Source of the DNA: Tupaia tana
Taxonomy: Eukaryota; Chordata; Mammalia; Scandentia; Tupaiidae
Direction of reading: 5' to 3'
DNA length: 64,000 bases
Assembly: GCA_026018925.1 (NCBI GenBank)
Contig: JAKSZU010000013.1
Span: forward strand, 76,435,791-76,499,790
Below, in pieces: positions 36,995 to 48,600 of the stretch; the first letter of the stretch is position 1, and each line of letters starts with the position of its first letter. Under the pieces are notes generated by a model. The model made no database searches, was not told the DNA's origin, and saw nothing but the letters and a program-made list of their open reading frames with translations. The translations under genes were made by a program, and so were the position numbers.

Positions 36995-38845
36995 CCTAAA
37001 AAAGGAAAAATTATTCCATTACTGGTTAATTTATTTTTATTCACATCAACAGAACAAAAAATCTTCTCATACATTTTGTGTTTTCTCTTGAAGGTGTATC
37101 GATTGGATAGCACTGTAGAAGTCACAAGGGAGGGGACTGAGTAAGCCCCTGGCTAAGTCCTAACAGATATGAGGACCACCTCCATCAGTTCACAACCTCC
37201 TTGAACTTTTTTCAGAGTGTTAGACATCACTTACCAAACACATAAGCATTCTGCCATGAAGACCTGCACTTAATACCTCTGTTGCTTTAGCCTTGTGATG
37301 GTACCAAGTTTGTCCTAATCACTGCTACAACTTCTGCTAGTTTTAGGAACTCATCAGTCTTGCTGAGCACTCTGGAATCAATAAAGAGTTTTAGTGGCTA
37401 GTGACGGGCTTTATCTCCAAAGAATGGCTGCAGAGTACTTAATATATGCAGCATAGTTCTGCCATAGGAAGTTCTCAGGAGTCTGTTCCTCAAATGTTGT
37501 TTCTACAGCTGTTGTTAAAATTTTTCTCTGAATACACATGCCACGTGAATTTTACCAGCAATGATGTTCTTGAAGCAATTACAGACTCACACAAGTTTCT
37601 CAATGAGGACTCTTTTTCTAGTACCTACAGACCCAGGTTCAATCTATAAGTCAGACTAACAGGCTATTTTCTTTTTATTATGTTTCCTCTTAAGTGAATT
37701 GTAGAATCCCTGCCATTAAATGATTATTAGAAGTAAAATATTGGTGTCATAACCAAACGTAAACATTTAATAAACTTCCAATACCAGTTACATTTACAAA
37801 CATGGTCTCCAAAGCAACTTGGACTTCTGGCATGAGCTATCAGTATACAGGATGATATTAAATATAGAATGCTTCTATTCAAAATGAAGAATAATCACAG
37901 GTACCAAGAGATATGCAGCTGTCTCACAGGGGAAATTCTGTTGAAAGAAAACAATATATTATAGCAATAATATCTTTTCAAGATACAGAAGAATGGCCCC
38001 AAGCAACTTAACTGGTTTCTTATCTGTGGCTCTGAGATCTCAATTGTGAAAGATACTTCACTGTGGAGGGTAAAAAGGAAACATTCCAGAAGCTCAAGTG
38101 AATTGAAAGGAGGGGTCATTCACTGAGACAATCAAGTGAATGATGTTTTTATAATGCTCAGGCCCAGACTGAGGACCAGAGAGACCCAATGTTTACCGAC
38201 TTGAAGGAAAACCTGATAGCAAACTAACAGTTTAACCAGTGAACTGGAAGGTCAGTTGAGACATGTCGCAAATCGGACACAATTAGTTTCCAATCCATAA
38301 TTGTGAAATTGAAGAAAAGAAAGATTTGTTTTGCCAGTGGCTTTACTGGAAGCAATTTAAGCTAAATTTGCATCAGACATCCTCAGAGATCTCTGAACCA
38401 TCTTTACATTCGCACTGCAGCACTGTGACCAGAATATTTAAAGACAACAATAGGCTACTTAGGAAGAGATGTTGTTCTGTGGGAAAGGAGAAAACTAGAG
38501 GAGTTCAAGCTGGAATCATAGTAGAAGTTTATATAAAACTGAAGAAATGAGATCACAGAGTTTTGTAACTTGAAAAATTAAATAGCCATTCTGCCTTGTG
38601 CAGTTAAGTTTATTATAACCCAGAAGGACTTATTCCACATCAACGGTTCACAGCTTAGATTAAAATATTTTTTCATTCTAAACTCAACTTTCTTTTCTAG
38701 TACATGACCTTGCCAGCCAAGTAAATATTAAAGGAAATAGGAAAAAAAAAATGATATTGTCAAGAAAGATAGCCAAGGGCTCACTGGACATACTGAAAAT
38801 TTTCCCTGTGGTCAGCTCTTGTTTTCCTACCGTATGGCTATTTTA
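36995..38845. other. Unassigned stretch, higher complexity at 37900-38550
   Basis: The segment at 37900-38550 is less AT-rich and may be an old retroelement or processed pseudogene, but no frame or family could be recognised. Confidence 0.3.
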
Positions 38846-38849
38846 TCAA

Positions 38850-39050
38850 ATATTTACTGTGAGTCAGCAATTTTTTAATTTGATCTTACTATATTCTTGT
38901 GAGTTAGGAATGATTTCATTTTTGAATAATGAAGCAGACTCCTACAGGTTAAATATCTTTGCTCAAGAGGATAAGGTAATTACTAAGCCAGATTCCAGCT
39001 CCTAGTATTTTTTGATAACTAAATCCAGTGTGCTTTCCCTGAATATTTAA
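38850..39050 (+). repeat. MIR-type ancient SINE
   Basis: Shows 'CAAATATTTACTGTGAGTCA', a middle with 'GAAGCAGACTCCTACAGG', and 'AAGCCAGATTCCAGCTCC' in MIR order. Confidence 0.65.
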
Positions 39051-39601
39051 AAATTTGGCTTCACAAGTAGATATGACCTGGCTTCAGCATACTGCTGCCC
39101 TAGTCAGTTTCATGGGAAACTCTACAGATGAAATAGCAGTTCAGAGATTTTTATAAACCAAGGCAGGCATTTCAGGCATTTGTATTCTGGCACTGTCTAA
39201 CCACTGGGTATCATCTACTATTTTTGGTCAGCGGTTATTTCCGAGACCATTAACTAGTGGAAACAATATTTCCATATTTATACTTTCATTGAGGCATTGT
39301 AGTAATTAAAACTAAACCAAGTGGCTGATGACCTATAGCTGTATAAGACAGGAGATATAGATTATTAAATTGAATGGCTAAATGAGGATTTTAGCAGAAA
39401 GTGCTTCAAAGAGTTTAAACAGGAAGTGACATTAAAAGAAAACTGCTTATGGTTTTCTTTTTAAGACAGATGTTTCATAAATGATGTAGGCTTTGACAAC
39501 ACCCTCTTCTGACTCTAAAGGAAAAAGTCTTATATACAAGTTATGACAATCTGGGTTGGTCATTCCACCTCTCCTTAATTTTTAAAGATATTTAATTCAT
39601 G

Positions 39602-39726
39602 GGCCAGCAAGTGGCATGGAGGTTAAGGAGTCTGGATCTTGCATGGCCCACTGAGAAGTTTGAGTATGAGACCTGACAGCTTGAAAATCATGCTAAATGT
39701 TTTTTGTTTATTTTTTTGGAGAGGTT

Positions 39727-39757
<31 letters not shown>

Positions 39758-40175
39758 GCTATAGGGCACGTGTGCTCACCAGACAGAGATAGAGAGACAG
39801 AAAGCGAGAAGTCACCCTCCCCCCCCCCCCCAGGGGGGATGGCCACGCTGCAATCCCTTCTCCTCCATTCTCCTCTCGGGATCTTCAGCATGCACGCACA
39901 CATGCCCAGCGTGAGTTTAAGCCGCTGGGTCCGGGACTCGAACCATGGTTGACTACGTGGGAGTCCAGCAACATAGCCATTACTCTAACTGCTGGTCCCC
40001 ATGCTGAATGTTTGTACATGCATGCTCAAAATCCTGAGAGGAGAATGGAGAAAGGTCTGCAGAATGGACATCCCCTCTGGGGCACGGTAGATTTCTTACT
40101 TTTTCTCTCTCCCTGTATCTCTTTGTCTCCCTCCAGCAAGTACGCATGCCCAATAGCAAACTACAAAAAAAAAAA
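39602..40175 (+). mobile_element. Old tRNA-derived SINE split by a younger SINE
   Basis: The left part (39602-39702) has the head GGCCAGCAAGTGGCATGGAG. The right part (40014-40175) continues with body 'CTCAAAATCCTGAGAGG' and a poly(A) tail. The insert is 39703-39999. Confidence 0.88.
39703..39999 (-). mobile_element. Younger tRNA-derived SINE nested in an old one
   Basis: Complete minus-strand copy. Duplications CATGCTAAATGTTT (39689-39702) and CATGCTGAATGTTT (40000-40013) come from the host SINE. Its tail has become (TTTTG)n, and a C run lies near 39820-39831. Confidence 0.92.
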
Positions 40176-40369
40176 ATCAATTCAATTCACAAATAAAAGT
40201 ATATAGTTGAGATGTACAATATATATATACACATATGTATTATGTACTGATTAACATGGTCAAATTAATTGACACATCCATCAACACCAATAGTCACCAT
40301 TTGTAGGTAGGGGCAGTGGAAATACCTAAAATCTGTTTTTATCAAATTTCAAGCAAATGATACAGTATT

Positions 40370-40567
40370 TTTTATGGTTTATCTCTTCCATGATAGACTG
40401 AGAAAGAGGGAGAAAGACACAGACAGAGAAAGGAACAGGCATTAAACAGCATCTTCACACTGCAATCCACCCTAGTTTCAGTGTTCAACGTATTCACAGA
40501 GGTCCCTATATGCAACACCTTTACAATGCACGCCCAGTTATATTTTCACTGCACCACACCTGGTCCC
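40370..40567 (-). mobile_element. tRNA-derived SINE, very old
   Basis: Faint match: GA-rich part, 'CACTGCAATCC', and an end reading 'CACCACACCTGGTCCCAAC' on plus. Confidence 0.6.
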
Positions 40568-41017
40568 AACAATAAAATATTAACTATATTCATCATGCTG
40601 TACCTTAGATTGTCTGCCAGAACTCATTTATCTTTCACCTGAAAGTTTGCAACCTTTGATGAATGTCTCCCATTTCCCCTAGCACCCAGCCCTTGGAAGT
40701 TACTATTCTACTCTCTACTTTTATGAGTTCTACTTTGTAAGATTCCACATGTGAGTGGGATCATACAGTATTTCTAGATCTGGGTTATTACACTTTGCCT
40801 AATGCCCTTCAGGTTCATCCATGTTCTCACAAATAGCAGTATTTCTTTTTTGTGGCTGACTGATATTCCATTGTGTGTGTGTGTGTGTACACACTATTTT
40901 TAAAAATTCATTCATCTGTCAATGGACACTTACGCTGTTTCCATAACTTGATTTTTGTTGATAATGTTGCAATGAATATGGGGGTATAGTTTTCTCTTTG
41001 AGATGTTGATGTTTTTA

Positions 41018-41240
41018 ATTGGCAGAGGGTGCCAGTGATCACCAGAGAAAAAGAGGAGAAAGTACCCCTCAATGGTCATACCATCATCACTTCTTCTCTA
41101 TCTCTCCTCCAGTTGAGATTTTGGGCATGCATGCACATGTGCCCAACATGTTCTTCAAGTCAGCAGGGTCAGGAATCAAGCCTGCTATGAGCAATGTGGG
41201 AGATGGCTAACCAAACCACTAGACTATGAGACCTGAGAGA
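41018..41240 (-). mobile_element. tRNA-derived SINE, old
   Basis: Body 'GGGCATGCATGCACATGTGC' and head seen on plus as 'AACCAAACCACTAGACTATG'. Diverged, inserted in the antisense L1 part. Confidence 0.68.
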
Positions 41241-41821
41241 CTGATTTTATTCCCTTTGATATATACCCAAAAATGAGATTACGCAATCATACAGTAGTTC
41301 TATCTTTTTGAGGAGCGCACATGTTTTCTTTAATGGCCATATATTTCCACCAACATTATTTCCATGTTCTTGCTAACATTTGTTATCTATTTTTTTCTTT
41401 TTTCTTTGTAATAATAGTCATCCAAACAGGTGTGAGGTGGTAATCTCATTGTGGTTTTGATTTACATTTCCCTGATGATCAATGATAATGAACCTCCCCC
41501 ATATCTTTTGACTATTTGTATGTCTTGAGAAAATGTCTATAGATTCAATGCAATTCCTCTCAAAATTACAACAGCATTTTTCACAAAAATAGAAAAACAA
41601 AACACCTAAAGCAATCCTAAAATTTGTATGGAACTGTAAGACACTGAATAGCCAAACCAACCTTGAGAAGTAACAAACCTAGAGGCAACACATTAACTAA
41701 TTTAAACTCAATATTATAAAGTTGAAATAATCAAAACAGTATAGCACTAGTATAAATACAGACACACAGACCAATGGAGCAGAAAAGAGAATCAATATAC
41801 ATGCAGTTATAGTCAATTTTT

Positions 41822-42083
41822 TTTTTTTTTTGAGAGATTTTTGCTACAGGGCACAAGCGCTTGCCAGACAAACAGAGAGAGACATAGAGACAGAAAGCGA
41901 GAAATCACCCCTCAGGAGGGATGGTCACGCCGCAATCCCTTCTCCTCCATTCTCCTCTCAGGATCTTGGGCATGCACGCACACGTGCCCGGTGTGAGTTT
42001 TAAGCCACCGGGTCCGGGACACGAACCGCAGTCGACTACGTGGGAGTCCAGCGACATAGCCATTACACTAACTGCTGGTTCCC
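41822..42083 (-). mobile_element. tRNA-derived SINE, young subtype
   Basis: Complete minus-strand copy. Duplications TAGTCAATTTTTTT and TAGTCAATTGTTTT flank it. The B-box-like region on plus is GACACGAACCGC, consistent with decay of the GACGCGAACC type. Confidence 0.92.
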
Positions 42084-42143
42084 TAGTCAATTGTTTTTTG
42101 ATGTAAGCATCAAGAACACGCAATGGGGAAAGGATAGACTCTT

Positions 42144-42313
42144 TTTTTTTTTTCTTTTTTTGTGGGATGGCCATGCTGCATCCCCTTCTCCTCCATTCTC
42201 CTCTTGGGACCTTGGGCATGCACGCACACGCGCCCAGCATGAGTTTAAGCCACCGGGTCTGGGACTCAAACTAGGGTTGACCACACATAGCCATTATGCT
42301 AACTGCTGGTCCC
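42144..42313 (-). mobile_element. tRNA-derived SINE lacking its 3' part
   Basis: A T-rich run directly joins the body at 'GTGGGATGGCCATGC', so the usual CT-rich end is missing. Perfect duplications TAGACTCTT lie at 42135-42143 and 42314-42322. Confidence 0.9.
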
Positions 42314-42690
42314 TAGACTCTTCAATAAATAGAGTTGGGAAAACTGGACATACACATGCAAAATATTTTTATTGGACTCTTGTTTTACATCATACACAAA
42401 AGTTACTTGAACTGAATTAGACTCACATGTAAGATTTGAAATCGTAAACCTCCTAGAGGAAAATACAAGAGAAAAACTCTTTACATTTGTCTCAGCATTG
42501 AATTTTTAGGCATTACACCAAAAGCATGAGCAACAAAACAAAAATAAACAAGTGGAATGATAACAAGCGCCAATGCTTCAAACAACAAAATAAAAAAGCA
42601 ATGGGAGAAAAATATTGGCAAACCATAAAGCCGATAGGGTTAATAACCAAAACACATTAAAAACCTCACACAATGCAATAGTAAAATAAA

Positions 42691-43690
42691 TAAATAAATA
42701 ATTCAATTTTTAAAAAGTCATCAGTCTTCTTGACTATGAGTGAGGTCTATCCAGAAACAGGAATTCTTATGTCTGAGTACAGGGAAAAACAAAGTGTAGA
42801 GAAATGTAAATATGAAGAAATCTATCAGGAAGAAAATAAAAGGTATAATCATATTACTTTGAAATGAAATTTGCTAACATTTTATAATATAAAGAAATCT
42901 ATAACAAATATTCCTTTAATCACACTTTATACACATTCATTACTATTTCTTTAGTATTGTTAAAAGCAAAAATTTGAGACAATTTTCAAAGAAATTTAAT
43001 ATTTGGATATATGTTGTAAAACTGACCTCCAGAAAGTCATGCTTACTAAATGTTATTAACAGCTCTGAATATCAAAGTATTTACCATTTAGTCTTTTCTA
43101 TTTCTTCAGGAAAAATGAGGTTAGTTTCTTTGTGGTGGAAAATTAGCTCCCAGAAAAAAATTGGAAACAAAGGAACCAGAACTTTCAGGTTATAAAGACA
43201 TTATTTTGGATCATAGCAATTATTTGTGAAAGCTACACTTAAGTAGTCTGAGACTAGATATATCAAATCTTTGAGAGGTCAAAATGAAAAGTTTTTGGTG
43301 AATCATTTAGCCCTGTTGGAGAGTGTGTGTACGTGTGTGTGCTTACACGAAATTCCATGAGCTCAAAACATGAAGAGTATATGTTTTGTTGGTTTTAACA
43401 GTGAGATATTCCTTTATTTTTTCTAAGTTTTCTTTTTAAAATTTTAGAAATAAAAAGATATTGTTGAAATATGGCATAATTTATTTGTCTGATAATTGGT
43501 TATTGAATACCAAGTAAAAAGATTAGTGTCCCAAATTAAAAATCAACTAATCTAAAAAAAAATGTTATTTTTTCTATCTCCACTTTGTTTAAGTGTTGTA
43601 TGAGACATTATCTACCAGAGATATCATGTGCTCCAAATGGAGTAAAGAATTAGAGATGCCTTTATAAAAAGAGTAGCTTTAGTAAAAGAC
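42691..43690. other. Unassigned AT-rich DNA
   Basis: No gene or repeat recognised. Confidence 0.4.
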
Positions 43691-43698
43691 AAAAACTT

Positions 43699-43832
43699 TA
43701 CAAAGTTTTTGAAAAAATTTGACTTTGAGAAAAGAGATAATATGACAGACAATATGACAGATGCTATGTCCTTGTTTCTTAATGTGATCTTGGGTCTGTC
43801 ATATTGTCTCCAATTTTTTCAAAAACTTTGTA
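43699..43832. repeat. Imperfect inverted repeat
   Basis: A 21-bp arm at 43699-43719 is perfectly complementary to 43812-43832. A second arm pair, 43734-43750 and 43794-43810, pairs with one mismatch. The spacer between arms is about 43 bp. Confidence 0.85.
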
Positions 43833-43906
43833 TACTTTTTGAGGTTTAGTTGATGGTGCATGTTAGTTGTATACTTTTGAGGGCTTAGCTGACGGTGCAT
43901 GTTAGC
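43832..43906. repeat. Two-copy direct repeat of about 38 bp
   Basis: Two adjacent units share 'TATACTTTT', 'GAGG', 'TTAG' and 'GGTGCATGTTAG' with a few differences. Confidence 0.8.
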
Positions 43907-44204
43907 TGGAGCAGGAAAATCTGAAAGTAGGAATGACCTTCTCTATGAATTTTACCAGTGAGAATGCAGAAGTATTATATTTCTTGGGGCATCTGGTTTA
44001 TTTATAACATGAATCTTTTTCCTCAGAAAAGTTTTATATGAAACAGATCGTAAAAAAGTCTTATAAGTGATATGAGACAATCTGGTTTTGGAAAGAAAAA
44101 TTTAAATAATAATTATGTTTATAAACAATACAAGACTGTTAGTGAATATAAAGCAATCATAAGTAGATAGTATTGGTAACAGGTTGATTCACAAATTCCA
44201 ATTT

Positions 44205-44208
<4 letters not shown>

Positions 44209-44248
<40 letters not shown>
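44209..44248. repeat. (TA)n microsatellite
   Basis: Twenty uninterrupted TA units. Confidence 0.95.
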
Positions 44249-44251
<3 letters not shown>

Positions 44252-44305
44252 TTTAATTTATTACTATTATTATTTTTTTATATTTGCAATAGGGCTTATG
44301 TGCTC

Positions 44306-44359
<54 letters not shown>

Positions 44360-44437
44360 CAAGGTCTGAGACTCGAATTGCAGTCAGCCAAGTAAGAGTC
44401 CAATGCCTTAACCACCACACCACCTGCTGGCTCCAAA
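44252..44437 (-). mobile_element. tRNA-derived SINE, short internally deleted form
   Basis: The minus strand joins the B-box/GGCTT region directly to the CT-rich region, which has expanded into (AG)n on plus at 44309-44353. The head ends on plus as 'CACCACACCACCTGCTGGC'. Confidence 0.85.
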
Positions 44438-44439
44438 AT

Positions 44440-45100
44440 TTATATATATATATATTAAAATATATTTCTCTGATTATAAAAGCAATGTAGTTTGTTATTG
44501 AATATTTTGAAAAATTAAAGTATAGAAATAATCTCACAAGCCTTTCTACTCAAGTATATTACAGTACATATACAATATAACTTTATCATTATATCCTAAT
44601 GTGGATATATATTACCATAGAGACAGCAGCTCAGATAATTACTGTCTTTGTTGCAACAAAAGTTTGGAAAAGAAAGTTATTAATATCTTATTTTCATTTT
44701 CTGCCCTATGATTCCCACAAAATTATTTGAAGTGTTATCCTCACCTCTCAGCTAAGAATTTATTCATGCAAAATCTATTGTCACAGGTCTGTTAATATGC
44801 AGTTGAGCATTATCTAAAGTATTTTTTAAAAATAACGTTAAATGCACATATGCAGTACTTCATCAGTCTGCTTTTGTTTAGAATCACCTGTTAATTGGAA
44901 ATTTGAGTCTAATGCCTCTGGAGATTAAAAAAAGAACTCCAAAATACAATTGATCTAGAGTTAGTCTAGGCCCACCATAGTTGAAAGGTTTGTCTGACCC
45001 ATCCTCACGAAGACTCTGATCTCTCTAGAACAAACATTTTTATTCTCTATTAATTTAAGATATTAATTCATATATAAACAATGTATAAACATGTATTTAT
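44440..45100. other. Unassigned stretch
   Basis: No gene or repeat recognised. Confidence 0.4.
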
Positions 45101-45101
45101 T

Positions 45102-45312
45102 CAGGTCTAGCTGCTATGGCACAGGTGGTAGAATGCCACTAAGCAATGCTGAAACCACATGGAAGTCCTAGATTTGGATCTCACATTGACCAGAATATAC
45201 TTGGGCTGCGCATGTGTGCCTATGACCCAGGTTGGGAGGCTCTGGGGACGATCAAGGTGTGGAGAGAACTCATCGAGGGTATCTGTGTGTCTCTCTCTTA
45301 CTCTCAGAAAAT
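45102..45312 (+). mobile_element. Second tRNA-SINE type
   Basis: Head 'TCTAGCTGCTATGGCACAGG', body 'GACCCAGGTTGGGAGGCTC', and a CT-rich end. The body differs from the main SINE. Confidence 0.6.
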
Positions 45313-45334
45313 ACATTCATTCATTCACTATTTG

Positions 45335-45699
45335 AAGGGACTTCAAAGAGTTTGTGTGAAAGTGGAATTAAAGCACAAATTTATGGGCCAGAATGGTAGT
45401 GCAGTGGTAAAACATAATACTCTGTGAGGTAATCCCATAAGGTACAGTTCTGGGTTCAAGTCCAGCAATCTCCCTAAGTACACAAGGCATAGGCTTGCCC
45501 ATGATCCAGGACTGACTGAAGGCTGGCAGTGGACTGCAGCACCCAAACCGTGTGGGGGTTCTCTCTCTCTGACTCTCACTCATGAGATAAATAAATGGGT
45601 GAACTTGAAAATTATGATTTACTTTGGAACAAAAAAACTGAAATCCATGCATGGTTTTCATAATACATACTAATTTTAAGGAACATTTTAGAGATCCCT
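45335..45699. mobile_element. TIR-only DNA transposon, copy 2, with SINE inside
   Basis: Left end AAGGGACTTCAAAGAG and right end 'AGAGATCCCT' are diverged inverted ends. The inner flanks 'AATTAAAGCACAAATTTATG' and 'AAATCCATGCATGGTTTTC' match copy 1. Confidence 0.72.
45385..45599 (+). mobile_element. Second tRNA-SINE type inside TIR transposon
   Basis: Head GGGCCAGAATGGTAGTGCAG, B-box-like GGGTTCAAGTCC, body 'GCCCATGATCCAGGACTG', CT-rich end, AATAAATAAA tail. Confidence 0.72.
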
Positions 45700-46190
45700 C
45701 ATATATTGAGTATGTAAAGCAACATGTAAATTAGTTTTCATTTTATGAAGTCTGAACTTCATAACAGATGGTAATTTTCCTTCCTTTTTGACCACAAAGA
45801 AGCTCAGAATCGAACATGTATTATACCTTTAGTACATAAAAGACATAAGGGCTAGCACTTTGGATTTAATCTCATCCAGTTTTTATTTCAGCATCTGTGT
45901 TTCTCTTTATCTTATTTCCCTGTCTATTTTATGTTATCTGATCATATGTAAGATTATCTAGTGATTATAGCTGAAATCTCAGAAGTTTAACACACAATGA
46001 TTTATTTCATGCTTATGTTTATTATGGGTTGTTAGAGGTTTCTGTTCTATGTGTCACTCAGCAACCCAGACTAAAGCTTTACCACCTATAGATGCACTAT
46101 TTAGAAAATGTAGTCTCTTTGGTCACTGTAGCAAGAGGAGAGAGCTTAGAAACATATACATGCTGTTTTCACAGTTTAAGCCATAAAGTA
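45700..46190. other. Unassigned stretch
   Basis: No gene or repeat recognised. Confidence 0.4.
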
Positions 46191-46196
46191 ACATAC

Positions 46197-47419
46197 AGTC
46201 ATATGTCACTTAACAATGTGGATACATTCTGAGAAATGCATTATTATGTGATTTTTTTTCATTGTGTGGACATCATACACTGCATTTACACAAACCTAGA
46301 TGGTAAAGCCTACTACAGGACTAGGTTATATGGTATAGTCTATTGCTCCTAGGCGTCAAGCCTGTATATCATGTTACTGTACTGAATACTCTAAGCAATT
46401 GTAACAGAATAGTAAGTATGTGTGTATCTAAACATGGAAAAGGTACATTAAAAATATGGTATGAAACAAAAAATGCTAATTCATGTATAGGGCACCTACC
46501 ATGAATGAGCTTGTAGAATTGGAAGTTGCTCTGGGTAAATCAGTGAGTGAGTAGTGAGTGAATATGAAAGCCTAGGACATTATTATACACTACTGTAGAC
46601 ATTATAATTACTGTACATGTAGGCTACACCAAATTTCTTTAAATGTTTCTTTCTCCAATAATAAATTAACCTTAGTTTACTGTAATTGTTTGCTTTATAA
46701 GTGTTTTACTATATCTTAAACTTTTTGACTCTTTTGTAATAGACTTACAAGCTCTATAAGCTTGAAACATAGCTTAAAACACAAACACATTTTATAGCTG
46801 TAAAGGAAGTTTTTTTATATCTTTATTTCCTATGCTTTTTTCTAACTTTGAGTTACTTATTTATTCTAACTTTTTAAACATTTCTTGTTAAAACCAAGAC
46901 AAGGGTATATCATTAGTCTAGGCTTACACAAGGTGAGGATCACTAATATCTTGTATCTCCACATCTTGCCCTACTGGAAAGACCATGATGAACAAAGTAA
47001 CATGAAATTGAGTCAAACACAAGATAAAATGATACATTCAAGAGACGTGGTAAACATGAGGTATATGAGGCTGTTGTCAGTGTAACAAGGACACTCTTTT
47101 ATAGTAAATTATTTTTATAAATTTACTCTAAAATAACAATAAAAGTATAGCAGATACAGAAGCTGGTAACAGTTGTTTATTATTGCTATCAAGTCTTATG
47201 TACTATAATTATGGGTGGTATACTTTTATAAGATGGCGGTGCAGTAGGTTTTCATACCGTCATCCTCACAGGCATGTGAGTAATGCATTGTGCTATAATG
47301 TTACGATGATATGAAGGCTACTAAGTTACTCTCACTAGATAATTGTAAATTATGATCTTATGGGACCACCATTGTATATGTGGTCTGACAGTGACTCAAA
47401 TCATTATGCAGTGTGAGTG
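46197..47419 (+). mobile_element. Tigger1/MER2-type DNA transposon, deletion derivative
   Basis: The left end CAGTCATATGTCACTTAAC, the 'ACAAACCTAGATGGTAAAGC' region and the right end 'TATGGGACCACCATTGTATA' follow the MER2/Tigger1 consensus. TA flanks both ends (46195-46196 and 47420-47421). At about 1.2 kb it is longer than MER2 and shorter than full Tigger1. No intact transposase frame is present. Confidence 0.88.
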
Positions 47420-47645
47420 TAGTCTATAATTTTTATTTTTTTAACCAAACTTGCTGTAAGACCTCACACACTTGCAATAGCATCAGGAAATATAAGGGTT
47501 CAACTGGAATACTTAGTGAGCCTACATCCTCTGTTTCAGTGCATTTTTGATAGATTTTGAGAAGTTCTTTTAGAATGAGATGGAGCTTAAGTTAGTATAG
47601 ACATTTTTGTAGGTCAGAAATGGAAAAGTGTTAGTAGTTTTATAT
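47420..47645. other. Unassigned stretch
   Basis: No gene or repeat recognised. Confidence 0.4.
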
Positions 47646-47646
47646 G

Positions 47647-48051
47647 AGGGGTCTTCCAAAAGTTTGTGGAAAATGTATATGATGAGAAAACCTAGTGAGG
47701 TGGTGCTGTAGCCTAGTGATTAAAGGAATCAGATCTTGCATGACTGACTGCATTTGGAGTCTGGGGCCCAGTGGTTTCAAAAATACCCTGGGAGCATGTG
47801 CGTGTGTGCCCCCAAATTCCCATGGAATGGAGAAAGAGAGGAGAAGGGACTGTGGTATGACCACATCCCACTGGGGATGCGGGGGTTCTTTCTTCCTCTC
47901 TCTCTGTCTCTCTCAGGTAAAAGCATGTGCCCTGTGGTGATTAAAAATAAAAAAGAGGGGGGGGGAGCTATGCATTATTTCAATTTGTCTTTTGTACCCA
48001 ATTAACTTGGTGAAAATTTTATTTTTTTCCTGAACTTTTCAAAATCCTCTC
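47647..48051. mobile_element. TIR-only DNA transposon, copy 3, with SINE inside
   Basis: Left end AGGGGTCTTCCAAAAGTTTG and a diverged right end near 'AACTTTTCAAAATCCTCT'. The SINE starts about 50 bp from the left end, as in copies 1 and 2. Confidence 0.65.
47696..47945 (+). mobile_element. tRNA-derived SINE, old, inside TIR transposon
   Basis: Head 'GAGGTGGTGCTGTAGCCTAG', body 'GTGTGCCCCCAAATTCCC', CT-rich end and 'GCATGTGCCCTGTGGTG'. Confidence 0.78.
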
Positions 48052-48149
48052 AGATAGTTCAGCCTAATATATAAATGTGTAATGTAATAAACACTTTTCT
48101 AGGTTAACATTTTTCTGTCCCTCAAGAAAGAGACTGCATATGAGCAGAA

Positions 48150-48600
48150 TGGAGCCTGAATACAAATAATGACAATTCCAAGGAAGAAGTGATGTGACAG
48201 AGGTACATGCAAAGTTCAATGGCATTAGAAAGTGTGACTAGTTATGCGAGAGCTTGTTAAAGCAAGTGTCAGTTGTTAATTGTCATAAGGAAGAGAAAGT
48301 AAATAACTTCTAGACATAAGGAATATTATGCAGAGAAGTAGACAAATTAAAGAAAACATCATGTTTAGAAAAGCCCACGGATATAGAATAAGTCAAAGTC
48401 TAGATTTAAAGGTCATAAATAAAGACAAGATCAGACTAAAGACAATCTTGTATGTCATGCTAAGAAATTTTGACTTTTTGCTGAAGACAACTTGAAGTTA
48501 TTGAAGGCCTGGCATCATAGGATCTGATCTACCTTTTGGGGATGAGGAAAAAATTAGCTTGTAGAAAATCTTTGACATTCTAAAGAAGATTTCTTAGATA
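48150..48600 (-). repeat. L2 fragment, antisense
   Basis: The segment 'CTTGTATGTCATGCTAAGAA' through 'GCATCATAGGATCTGATCTA' matches the order of reversed L2 3' sequence. Confidence 0.55.

Larger units (their letters stand above)
40205..42690 (-). mobile_element. Old L1 with 5' inversion
   Basis: From 40205 to about 41535 the minus strand carries the L1 3'UTR and the ORF2 C-terminal region. From about 41537 to 42690 the orientation flips: ORF2 reads on plus, starting near a 'NAIPLKITTAFF'-like segment. In element order the flipped part lies just upstream of the first part, as in twin priming. SINEs at 40370, 41018, 41822 and 42144 interrupt it. It is inactivated by stops. Confidence 0.78.

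Noticed and set aside
44209-44353. CRISPR-like or satellite array
   Set aside because: Only simple TA and AG microsatellites linked to SINE tails; no spacer structure.
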